Part shown: positions 11,478 to 20,520 of the stretch, one piece after another
How positions within the stretch are numbered: position 1 is the stretch's first letter
Layout of the letters: the number at the start of each line of letters is the position of its first letter
Assembly (NCBI GenBank): GCA_029378245.1
Contig: JARKIF010000014.1
Span: 62,001 to 126,000, forward strand
Direction: 5' to 3'
Length of the DNA: 64,000 nucleotides
Source: Roridomyces roridus
Taxonomy: Eukaryota; Basidiomycota; Agaricomycetes; Agaricales; Mycenaceae
Notes under the pieces: generated by a model
Databases searched by the model: none
What the model saw: the letters and a program-made list of their open reading frames with translations, nothing else
What the model was told of the DNA's origin: nothing
Translations under genes and position numbers: made by a program

Positions 11478-11868
11478 AAACAGACTCGACACGCGCTTTT
11501 CTTATTTCGTGGAATTCAGTGCGTCTACATATTATATGTATGCTCCCGTCCAGCACGTTCTCTTTACACAGCACATTCCTTTCTCTCTCTGTATCGCTGT
11601 ATCCAACACCTGTATCGTATGTGCTGGTACTTTTATACTAGGTCATTATCGAATCATTGAATATGCTGCCATTTCTTGATCTCATGGCCGAAAATGGTAT
11701 GAAAGACGATCCTGCGCTTTGAACTAGAACTTTTTGTCCACTTTTGAGAGCATTTTCGAACAAAAGTGATGAGAACAATGGCCCTTCACTTTCGCTTTGG
11801 TTTGAGGAGAGTCCATTGCCCAAGGCTGAGAGCAGTATAAAAGTCGGGATGCATCCCAATCCTCTGCA
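11478..11868. other. Intergenic region with TATA-type promoter at its right end
   Basis: These roughly 390 bases contain the 3' region of the acidic gene and the promoter of the next gene. Apart from the TATA element at 11836 I see no other feature. Confidence 0.4.
11836..11843 (+). promoter_or_regulatory. TATA box of the orphan gene at 11869
   Basis: TATAAAAG lies 33 bases upstream of the ATG at 11869. Such spacing would leave almost no 5' leader if that ATG is used, so either the leader is very short or translation starts further in. Confidence 0.4.
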
Positions 11869-12731
11869 ATGTATACCACTCACTCATCTTTGGCAGGCTT
11901 CTCCGTCGCCTTGGATCGGCTGGTGGCTTCCACTTCCATTCCAAGCATCAGCTACTATTCTCTCAGCGGCAGCTGCAAAACCAGCAGTGATCACACGCCT
12001 GAAAATACCACACGGAGTCGTCTGGAGAAATCCGACGACGCATTCCACCTGCCCCAGTTGCCATCCTTGAATTCGTCGTCCATTGGGAGGATGCAAATTG
12101 AAAAACAGGTGGAGTGGCCGCCTGCGTCCGGTCCACCGCAATGGGAGGACACACCATACTTTGTCGTCGGTCACAACGTACGCCATCTCCCGGGCATCTC
12201 GTTCTTTCCGCACGACGGCATTGGGAGCGGGGTCGCCATGGGTCTCGCGTTTTACCAAGAAGGCATGATCATGCGAGACACCAGCATAGAGAACCACTTG
12301 CCGTGCCACCTGCGCCGGGTCAAGTCCTTGCCGTTGGTGTTTTGGGTGTGTATTTGATTTTCCTGGGAGATTGAGCTGACGAATGCGCTACTGGGTAGTG
12401 GCCGGGCTACACTCACATCAAGGTCAAGAGAAACATCGACATTAAAGATCCACTTGACGGAAAGCATGTCACCTACGGCCGACTTGCTCAGCAGGTGGCA
12501 CAGGCGTTTGCTAGCTTCATCGAAGTGTGTATTCCCCGGGTTCGCTCTAGATCTTGCTTCCTGGACGCTGACCTTGCATGCTAGGTGTTTGCAGACAAAT
12601 TCGACGGGACCGCGACGGGCGTACAGCTGGGTCCCAGAGCGGTCACGTTCCACAATTTGCGTCTTCTCCAGATTTACGTCCAGGATGACCGCGCCTTGCG
12701 AGCAGAGCTGGCCTATACCAGAAGAAGATGA
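11869..12731 (+). CDS. Conserved-looking protein of unknown function
   Basis: Three exons (11869-12345, 12399-12524, 12585-12731) splice in frame with clean GT..AG borders to about 249 residues. I cannot name the family. The N-terminal 90 residues are Ser/Thr-rich; the remainder looks globular, with WEDTPYFVVGHNVRHLP, GSGVAMGLAFYQEG, LPLVFWWPGYTHIKVKR, HVTYGRLAQQVAQAFASF and TFHNLRLLQIYVQDD. The WWPGY turn is created exactly at the first exon junction, which supports the splice. The product has no signal peptide or obvious membrane span. The adjacent minus-strand relic at 12881-13150 may be an unrelated decayed gene. Confidence 0.6.
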
Positions 12732-12880
12732 GCGAGGATTCGTTGATACCTCTGATAACAGCGATAATATGGGTCTCACAATACATATCCATTGCAACCA
12801 AAGGATTATCGGGTCGAGGTGGCCCTTGACGCACAGAATAACCTCGGGATCCCAGGCGAGTCAAGTAAGTCGAAACATAC

Positions 12881-13150
12881 ATAGGGCGGGTATCTGTCGA
12901 ATAAGCACTCCGTGTAATCGGTGCTGCTGAGCTGCAGAACCGTCGGGAATGTCAAGGTGTAAACTTCAACTTGAACTCAAGATAGTTGCCAGCCGGAGAG
13001 TGTTGTCTGCAGCACCGGAAACGAGCAATTGGGACTCGCAAATGTCTCCACCAGACGGGCGGTGATGGACCCGTTTACCGTCGCCGTTTTGGAGTACCAG
13101 ATATCAATGGGATGGTCCAGAAGAGACGCTGGATATTGGATTTTATTAGG
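12881..13150 (-). pseudogene. Protein-like minus-strand fragment interrupted by TGA
   Basis: Reading the minus strand from 13150 down gives a family-like run with TARLVETFASPNCSFPVLQ and TTLSGWQLS, then an in-frame TGA at 12979-12977, and in the same frame VQVEVYTLTFPTVLQLSS and DYTECLFDRYPPY. Stops close the frame just upstream of 13150 and there is no start codon. No plus-strand frame here looks like protein. It may be a relic of a gene, an exon of a gene I cannot assemble, or a sequence with one erroneous base. Confidence 0.35.
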
Positions 13151-13279
13151 CCTTCAGAGACCGTTCGTGGTGTCAAGCAAGTAGCAGTTGAAGCACTTTC
13201 TGTGATGCGATCAGATCAAGCCAACTTTCCTTCATTTCTAGACACGTTTGAGTCTCCGCTTTTCGCGCCTCCCACCTCG

Positions 13280-14780
13280 ATGCACGCCGCTCTATTAGTC
13301 GACGAGGTCATCAGGCTCATCTTCGCTCAGAAGGACAGTAGACTGAGTCTGGCAGCAGCGAGGACATGCAAAGCCTGGTCCGACCCCGCCCTCGATGAAA
13401 TTTGGTGCCACGTTCCTTCACTTGCACCACTTGTCTGTCTAATACCCGGCGTAATCTGCATCGACGGCGTCTACGTGCGTTTTGAGTCTTTTTTTTCTGT
13501 CTGAAAACTGATCTTGCAAGCAGAATATTGTCCCTGACGCGTCCATAGACCTAACGACTTTCAGTTCCTACGCGTCTAGAATAAAACATATTACTCGACG
13601 CCACGACATTCGCATCCATCCAGCGCTGCTGTCCATACTATCCCAACCGGGAATTCCAATCCTTTCAAAGCTCGTCACGACGCAGTTGTGCTTGACAGAC
13701 CCGCACTCCATCCCTGCTGCCCTCAGTCTGTGTCCGACTCTCCGCCAATTCGATCTCCGGCTGGACAAACGGAGCAGTGCCGATGCTGCCGACTACATTG
13801 CAAAACTCCTCGACACATGCACCAGCCTCGAGCGCGTCAGACTGGGCGGTTCGCTCGACTCCCGCCTGAACGGTGTCATCTCCCGAACAACTCATTTGCG
13901 GAGTTTGACGCTGCTCACTGGCACATTTTTGGCCGAGGATACGCTCGTCGCGATCTCCTCCTTCCCGTGTCTTTCAGAGCTAGACTTTGAAGCCGGCCAC
14001 CTCGACGCAGAAGTTCTGTCCAAGGCATGGACATCAGAGCAGGGCTACTTCCAAGCTCTTGACAAGCTCCACGTCCGCGCCCAAGGGCCTGTGATAGAGC
14101 TTCTGCTGAAAATCATCTCGCCCTCTCTGCGTACGTTACACGTTGAGGCCACGTCGCCCCCGGGAGCAGATCATGAGCCTTCCGTCTGCTGGAGCAGCAT
14201 ATTTGGCCTGATCAAGCTCAACGCTCCCCACACCGAGACTCTCACCATAGAACAACATCTAGAAGATATAGACCTAGACAGCGCGGGGTCAGACGCCCAG
14301 CCACCCACGAACCTACAATCTAGTCCTAATCAACTCACATTCGAAATAATACGCCTATTGGCGCCGCTTCGGTGTCTCCGGAGCTTCACCATCGACATGA
14401 CTCGCATACCCAACCTGTGCGACCGCGATATCGAGACGCTTGCCACATGGTGGCCTTGTCTCGAGCATCTTGAGCTCGGGTCCCTGCATTTGGACGAATG
14501 CATCACACCCCCGCGGACGACGCTGGCGTGCCTAGCGTCGCTTTCCTCCATGCGGAAGCTACAGAGCCTCATTATACCCCTCGCTATCGACGACACGATA
14601 CCTGCGCCGTGTTCCAACTCGTGTTCTGTGTTGTCCAGAGCCACGATTACCTCCGCCTCCCCTCCCAATGGTGCGCTCGTGGCTCCGTACCTACGCGGCG
14701 TTTTCCCTCTACTGAAGCAGGTAGAGGGGTCGGAACGACACGAAACCGAGTGGGCTCAGGTCAATGCGTTGTTGCAATGA
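13280..14780 (+). CDS. F-box/LRR-like protein
   Basis: This is a member of the large basidiomycete group of F-box-like proteins with leucine-rich repeats, presumed substrate receptors of SCF ubiquitin ligases. Exon 1 is 13280-13474 and exon 2 is 13524-14780, giving about 484 residues. The N-terminus MHAALLVDEVIRLIF plus LAAARTCKAWSDPALDEIW is a degenerate F-box. It is followed by irregular LRR-type units such as TQLCLTDPHSIPAALSLCP, LRQFDLRLD, LERVRLGG, LRSLTLLTG, LSELDFEAGHL and LEHLELGSLHL. The first 65 codons end exactly at a phase-0 donor. Its substrates cannot be inferred. Confidence 0.78.
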
Positions 14781-15022
14781 CCGTCTTTTTTCGTTGCGGA
14801 TAGAAAGTATCTTAATGTTGATGTAATGCCCAGATTTTAGATGACCTCGGTACCTTCGTAGATTTTTAGAACTTTAGATGAACACTTTATTTATTCTAGA
14901 CGACGGTCTTGAGACCGCTCTCATTCATAATCAGGCTGAAGAATGGACGACGAAACAACACATGAACATTCGCGAGCATAGACTTGGACATGAAGCGCAT
15001 GTATGTACCAACAAAGCACGCC

Positions 15023-15662
15023 TTAAACAGCCGGGGGCTTCGTGCCGGCAGCGAAGGTGTAGGTCAAGCCGCACTTGCCGCAGTACTGGCGGTCAGAGTG
15101 GAAAGCCATCTGGAAGCAAACTCGGTGAGCATCCCCGAACGACATGACGAAGCAAAGTGCTTACGAAGATACCAGCACCACACTCGGCGGTGGGGCACTC
15201 GCGGCGGAGACGCTTGATCTTGCCGTCAGAGTCGACCTTATAGTACTTGAGGATCGACATCTTGACTTTCTTGCGCTTGTGCTTGATCTTCTTGGGAGTC
15301 TGGAGAAGTTTTTAGAAAAAAGTTAGGAATACAAATGCAAGGTAGACGAACGTTGTAGGTCTTTTTCTTGCGCTTCTTGGCACCACCACGGAGGCGGAGG
15401 ACCAAGTGGAGGGTGGACTCCTTCTGGATGTTGTAGTCGGAGAGGGTGCGCCCATCCTCGAGCTGTTTGCCGGCGAAGATCAGGCGCTGCTGGTCGGGGG
15501 GAATCCCTTCCTTGTCTTGAATCTTGGCCTTGACATTGTCGATCGTGTCGGACGACTCGACTTCAAGGGTGATGGTTTTGCCCGTGAGGCTGCACAGAAA
15601 AAATGAGATAAAAACGATGGAGAGAGAGGCGAGTAGACGCACGTCTTGACGAAGATTTGCAT
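15023..15662 (-). CDS. UBI3: Ubiquitin-ribosomal protein eS31 (S27a) fusion
   Basis: The precursor is cleaved after the ubiquitin di-glycine to release ubiquitin and the 40S protein eS31. Four exons (15662-15643, 15589-15352, 15299-15165, 15109-15023) give 159 residues. Ubiquitin is canonical, from MQIFVKT to LRLRGG, with K48 in [11 protein letters not shown]. The eS31 part begins [10 protein letters not shown] and has the C4 zinc finger with [10 protein letters not shown] and [10 protein letters not shown]. The first exon is only 20 nt, ending inside the Thr7 codon. The gene diverges from the RFC subunit gene, with 188 bp between start codons. A TATA-type element lies upstream at 15767-15774 on the minus strand. 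Confidence 0.97.
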
Positions 15663-15766
15663 CCCTGCCTACGGACGCTTCGGTCTGTCCAACGGAGTCA
15701 ACGGTGGAGTCTTCGACAAAAGCAAGAGCCGGTTCGATGAAGAGAAGAATTTCAAATCACTTGGGT

Positions 15767-15774
15767 CCTTTATA
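15767..15774 (-). promoter_or_regulatory. Putative TATA box of ubiquitin-eS31
   Basis: Read on the minus strand the bases are TATAAAGG, about 105 bases upstream of the UBI3 start codon and within the shared promoter with the RFC gene. Confidence 0.35.
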
Positions 15775-15850
15775 GTAGCATTGCCGAGACTGATGCCGAG
15801 CGGCACTGCCACGGACGCGTTCAATTAGCCGACTCGGACCACCACAACCC

Positions 15851-17140
15851 ATGGACACAGACGATGAGATGCCCGACGTCGAGCAGATTCCCGCCGCCGC
15901 CAAAGGCAAAGGCAAGGTCGTCGAGCCTGTCGAAGCCGACAATCTGCCCTGGTGCGCGTTTCGACCGTGTTCTACGTGTGTCTCTGACGCGTTCTTTCAG
16001 GGTAGAAAAGTACAGACCAGTCACCTTGGACGACGTCGTGTCTCACAAGGACATCACCACAACAAGTGCGTCTCCTCTCAGAACTTGCCAAATCGCGTCT
16101 CACCGTTCCTCAGTCGAGAAATTCATCCAAAAGAACCGGCTTCCGCATCTCTTGTTCTATGGGCCTCCAGGGACGGGCAAGACCTCGACCATTCTCGCCG
16201 TGGCGCGCCGAATATACGGCCCAGACTATCGCAAGCAGATACTCGAGGTGTGTCCCACCTCCATTGACGCGTCGCAATTCCCTCACACCCATCCAGCTCA
16301 ACGCGTCAGACGACCGTGGAATCGACGTCGTTCGCGAACAAATCAAGCAATTCGCCGAGACGCGAACGCTCTTCGCCAAAGGATACAAACTCATCATCCT
16401 CGACGAGGCGGACATGATGACCAATCAGGCTCAAGCTGCCCTCCGTCGCGTCATTGAGCAGTACACCAAGAACGTCCGCTTCTGCATTATCTGCAACTAC
16501 GTCAACAAGATCGCACCCGCAATCCAAAGTCGTTGTACGCGCTTCCGATTCTCGCCACTTCCCATCGTCGAGGTGGAGAAGCGGCTGGACAGTGTGATCG
16601 AGGCTGAAGGCGCGAAACTGACGCCCGACGGCAAAGCTGCATTGTTGAAACTGTCCAAGGGAGACATGCGTCGGGCATTGAATGTCCTGCAGGCCTGCCA
16701 CGCCGCATACGATCTCACTAGCGAGGCGGAGATCTACAACTGCACAGGGAACCCCTACCCAGGCGACATTGAGACGATTGTAAACTCGATGCTGTCCGAC
16801 GAATTCACAACGTGTTACACGCGTGCGTTTCCATTTCTTCCATACCTCTGCATTCCCTGACAAATGCATTAGTGATCAATGCCATGAAAACTGAGCGCGG
16901 GCTTGCACTGCAAGATTTACTGACTGGCACCTACGAGTATATCGAGAGCCTCGATCTCAAGCCTCATGCGCGTATCTATCTACTCGATCATCTTGCCACT
17001 ACCGAGTACGTGTCGCTTGCTTTCTCCGTTCTTGATCTAATAAACGTAGGCATCGCCTATCCACTGGGGCTAGCGAAAAGATACAGTTGACCTCATTACT
17101 TGGGGCGTTCAAGCATGCGGTTGAGCTAACATCAAGATGA
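15851..17140 (+). CDS. RFC3: Replication factor C small subunit (yeast Rfc3 / human RFC5 type)
   Basis: This is a subunit of the clamp loader that opens PCNA at primer ends. Exons 15851-15951, 16001-16065, 16114-16247, 16297-16822 and 16873-17005 (approximate end) plus a last exon ending at TGA 17138-17140 fit. Diagnostic features are EKYRP near the N-terminus, Walker [10 protein letters not shown], Walker [12 protein letters not shown], the SRC arginine-finger motif QSRCTRFRF, and C-terminal [17 protein letters not shown]. The LNASDDRG box is completed at the third intron. Assignment to Rfc3 rather than Rfc2/Rfc4 rests on the overall N-terminal and C-terminal pattern and is less certain than the family call. 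Confidence 0.92.
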
Positions 17141-17200
17141 AACAACAAAAGATACAGTGCGCGAGTCTACATGTATAAAAAGATACAAAAAAATGGCATG

Positions 17201-18690
17201 TCATGCTTTTTCGGACGTCTGCCGCTTTCGCAGCGCCGACTCGCCAACGGCACATCCCAGTCCTTCAGAGTGCGAGGCAGACCTACACATCGTAAAATCC
17301 TCGCCCGTGAGAGTCTGCGCTGAGCTATCGCGGTAGGTTTCAGGCGAGATCGTGACGTGATTCACGCCGTAGGCGGTGAAACAGTGCTGCATGCATCGCT
17401 CGGTGCGCTCCCATTGCTCAACGGACATGCCTGCCGGCACGCAGACATGGAGGGACGCGAGGATCACGGTCTGGCTCAATATCCAGACATGGAGGTCGTG
17501 GACCGCAAGGACGTCCGGCAGCTGGAAGCAGAGTGAGCTCAAATAATTACCGCAAGGGAGGACATACCGCGAGAAGATCTTCCTTGACTTTGTCGAGATC
17601 TAATTCGACCGGTGCAGCCTCTAGAAGGATGCGGCCTGCCTTGATTGCTGTGCTTTGGATGAATTTTGAGTCGAGAGAGGAATGATAGTTCGTACTCATA
17701 GGAATGGCGCTAGCAAATATGATGATGCTGATGCCCAGCGAGACCGCGGGGTCCGCATAGAACCGATTATGGGAATGCAGCTTCCATATCAATAGACCAG
17801 CAATGATGACGGCGACGTCTGTACAGGATGAGCCTTTGGATCCGGTTTATGAAGCGAACGCACTGTTGATCGCGTCCCCGAAGAGATGGGTGAGCACGGC
17901 GACGAGCCCGAGGTTAGGTTGAAGTTTGTTCGTCGGAGGCACCAGCGTGTGGTGATGCTGAGCGTGGACACCCTCTCGGAGATGCACCTCTGCGAGCTGG
18001 TCGTTGGCGGCCTCTGCCGGAGCCGGTGCGCCGTGACTATGGCCGTGCCCGCCATGGTCGTGCACCACGAGTATACTCACAATATTCAGACAGAGTCCAA
18101 CGCAGCCGACTATCATGACCTGCTCTGGAGTCTTTACTTCTTCCAGATTGACGAATCTCTCGATGGATTGGAGGAAGATGGACAGTGCCAGCGCGAGGAG
18201 GAATACACCGTTGAAGAAGGAGCCGACGAGTTCGGCACGGTGGAAAGCATACGTGAAGCCCACAGTCTGCCCAGGAAATGAGAGATTGGATGACAAGGAA
18301 TGGACGATCACATGCGTTGTGGCCCTTGTCTTGCAACTAGAAACGGTCATTCAAGAAGGTCTGAGATGAAGATGCAACGAACATAAGCAGCGACGAATGC
18401 AATGGCACTGTGGAACGTAGTTGGCTTGAGAGCTGCAGAGCAGTTAACGACTCACTATGCAACGATATCATTCAAGTAATGGAACTACAGCAGGTCAGAA
18501 CACGTTAGAACGCGACGGGCATACTAACTGCGTCTGCAATGAGAGCGACAGACTTTGTCCTGAATCCAACTGTGCTCGGAGCTCACACAAGGACCGTCTC
18601 GGACACGAAATATCACACACTAGCGATTTCAGCCACGAAGAAGGAAATGGCGACCCCCAAAACGATTGCCAGCCTAGTCGTTGTGCGCAT
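17201..18690 (-). CDS. ZRC1: CDF-family zinc transporter (ZRC1/COT1-like)
   Basis: Cation diffusion facilitators exchange cytosolic Zn2+ for H+, usually into the vacuole or ER. The N-terminus (RTTTRLAIVLGVAISFFVAEIA) is the first helix; the second zinc-site helix has FHYLNDIVAYAIAF (HxxxD) and the fifth has THLFGDAINS (HxxxD). Between them is the His-rich cytosolic loop (HDHGGHGHSHG, then HAQHHH). The C-terminal domain contains VHDLHVWILS and ends near KRQTSEKA. At least seven exons are needed, several very short near the 5' end; not all borders are settled, especially around 18270-18340. The start is placed at 18690, but the open frame continues upstream. Confidence 0.9.
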
Positions 18691-18830
18691 AGCAAGCCCA
18701 AAGAAAACCAGAACAGGGAAAGGAACAGACGCGTTGCTTAGCCACGAGGATTCAATTATGGCTGTTACGAGGAGTACAATGACACAATTATTCCCACGAA
18801 TACTAACCCCAAAAACCGTTCCAAAGCCCA

Positions 18831-19400
18831 CTAGAGATGTCCCATCAGGTCCTGGCCTAGGTCGTTTGTATACATGCCCCATTTTTCAGCCGTAAACTGC
18901 ATATAGACCAATCTATCCGCGATCTCAGTCTCGTTGGTTCCACCTTTGTTGGTCTTGGGCACAACGCGAAGCCGGAAGGTCTTGGTCGGGACCGCTTCCG
19001 CAAAGGCTCCTGCGCCATCTCGTCATCCTTGAATTCTGGAGTAAACAAGTCAGTCATGAGCGAAAAGAGAGACCCAGAAACCTACCCCCTTCGAGGCGGG
19101 ATTGGAGGCCTGGAAGTATTGCAAGGCGACCCTGCCAAAGCGCAGAGAAGCCGAGCCGCAGCCCTTTGACGCTGAACATCGAAGCAAGAAACTCGTCCCC
19201 TAGAAATCGCGCGCACTCACCGTATCCAGTCCGCAGAAAAGGGAGTCGGCCGTCCGAGCACGATTTGGGTCCCAAAACTGGCAGCATTCAGTCTTCGAGT
19301 TCCAAACAGCGAAGTCCCCTCTCAATCCAAGCTGGATTCTGGCTTGGATAAGGATTTTGAAAAATCTCTTCAACCCGAATGCGGATGTGAAAGATGACGA
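18831..19400 (-). pseudogene. Minus-strand gene fragment, frame not continuous
   Basis: The last exon reads as clear protein on the minus strand (PTKTFRLRVVPKTNKGG, then RLVYMQFTAEKWGMYTNDL) and ends at a TAG at 18831-18833. Strong intron signals lie upstream: GTAGGT..TTACTCCAG near 19080-19035 and GTGAGT..TTCAG near 19218-19170. The preceding exons read FGRVALQYFQASNPASKG and FAVWNSKTECCQFWDP. The frames do not join: EFKDDE and the next segment GAGAFAEAVPTK differ by one frame near 19020. I do not know the family. It may be a decayed gene, or an intact gene with a sequence error. It overlaps the plus-strand frame starting after 19203, and both are unlikely to be full genes. Confidence 0.4.
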
Positions 19401-19935
19401 CTGGGCGGACGTCGTTGTCGAGGCGCATTCAACAACTAAATCCAATGTCGCATCTTCTCCAGACGAGCCGCTGGTCGTTCGCCTGCCGGTTTTAGACTCT
19501 CTCGCACGCCCCCATGATCTTTTCGCCAGCAGCGGACCGTACGTTCTGGTCGTAGAGGAGCGGGCGTCGAGCATCGTTGTCCAGTGCAGCCACGAGGCGA
19601 GTCTTGAATTTCTCGCGGCCTACCTCAACAAATACGCCAAACCCATCGCGAACGACAGCCAGAGGGTGAGAGGATGCACTTGCATTCATGCGTTCTTGTT
19701 TGAATGCCATTTTACCAGCGAACCAGTCTTGAAGACCGAACTTGTCGAGTCCGAGTATTGCTTCGGGATGTTCGACACCCTCACGGTGGAGCGCAGCATC
19801 AACCTGAGCAGGAACGGCGGAGGGCCGTTGAACCCCACTCTGATACTGGGGTTCATCGAAGGTGTGTTGCGGTACAAATTGACGAGCACGAATGGGTCCT
19901 GCCGGACGTATAGTTCGACGGCTCTTTTCAAGTAG
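19204..19935 (+). CDS. Unknown protein, 5' end unresolved
   Basis: A plus-strand frame is open from 19204 to the TAG at 19933. The part from about 19360 looks like protein: NPNADVKDDDWADVVVEA, HDLFASSGPYVLVVEERA, SIVVQCSHEASLEFLAAYL, and near the end LILGFIEGVLRYKLTS. There is no ATG at the start, so an upstream exon is expected; MSEKRDPETYPLRGG at 19055 is a candidate but no convincing splice joins it. A possible intron near 19664-19717 has good signals but would break the frame. I do not recognise a domain. Confidence 0.4.
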   Translation, partial: KSRALTVSSPQKRESAVRARFGSQNWQHSVFEFQTAKSPLNPSWILAWIRILKNLFNPNADVKDDDWADVVVEAHSTTKSNVASSPDEPLVVRLPVLDSLARPHDLFASSGPYVLVVEERASSIVVQCSHEASLEFLAAYLNKYAKPIANDSQRVRGCTCIHAFLFECHFTSEPVLKTELVESEYCFGMFDTLTVERSINLSRNGGGPLNPTLILGFIEGVLRYKLTSTNGSCRTYSSTALFK

Positions 19936-19984
19936 CTGAGGCTGAGAATTCATGCGACGGGTTGCGATACGGAAAGCATGTACA

Positions 19985-20446
19985 TTATAGCGTTGGAGGT
20001 TTGGCGAACAGGCTGTTTCCGCGATTTACATAGCTCGCGAACCCCAGGCGCGAATCCATTTCGTCTATAGATCGTTTTCGCATTTCTGCTGACCAGGATA
20101 TCTCTTTGAGGGTAGGTGCGTTGAGAGAGGCGCCAATTATGCCCAGAGCCAAGGCAACGACGGCCTCGACGACAATCTGAGATACGGGGATGAGTTGCAC
20201 CATAATCACGGAAGGGGGAGAACGGACATCGAAGGGCAATGACCCTTCGGGTCTTCCAATAGCTTTCAGGTGCGAAAGGTCTTTAAGAATTTTGGTCAAT
20301 TCAGAACAGGGGAGAAAGTTGTCGCGTACGCTCATAGGTCGAGAACGCGGCTGTCTTCAAGGTCAATGACGTTCGGCATTCCTTAGAAGAAACTGACCGT
20401 GAAGCACGGCAGCCGTGGCGAGAAAGAGCAGGACCACGCCCAACAT
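19985..20446 (-). CDS. EMC5: ER membrane protein complex subunit 5 (EMC5/MMGT1)
   Basis: EMC5 is a small core subunit of the ER membrane protein complex that inserts tail-anchored and multi-pass proteins. Four exons (20446-20398, 20350-20330, 20280-20228, 20176-19985) give 104 residues. Each junction restores the family sequence: helix 1 MLGVVLLFLATAAVLH, the box AAFSTYEHLSHLKAIGRP, EGSLPFDIVVEAVVALALG for helix 2, and the conserved cytosolic tail RSIDEMDSRLGFASY. Exon 2 is only 21 nt. It is divergent from ZW10, with 74 bp between the two start codons. Confidence 0.93.
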
Positions 20447-20520
20447 GGCAGTTAACGGAAAGAGTTTCTGGTCCTTCCACGTGGTAACACCGAATTGATT
20501 CTACCCCGCCGCCACCATTC
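20447..20520. promoter_or_regulatory. Shared 74-bp divergent promoter of EMC5 and ZW10/DSL1
   Basis: Only 74 bases separate the start codons of the two oppositely oriented genes, so core promoters and leaders must overlap or transcription must start inside this stretch. No TATA box is visible. Confidence 0.6.
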
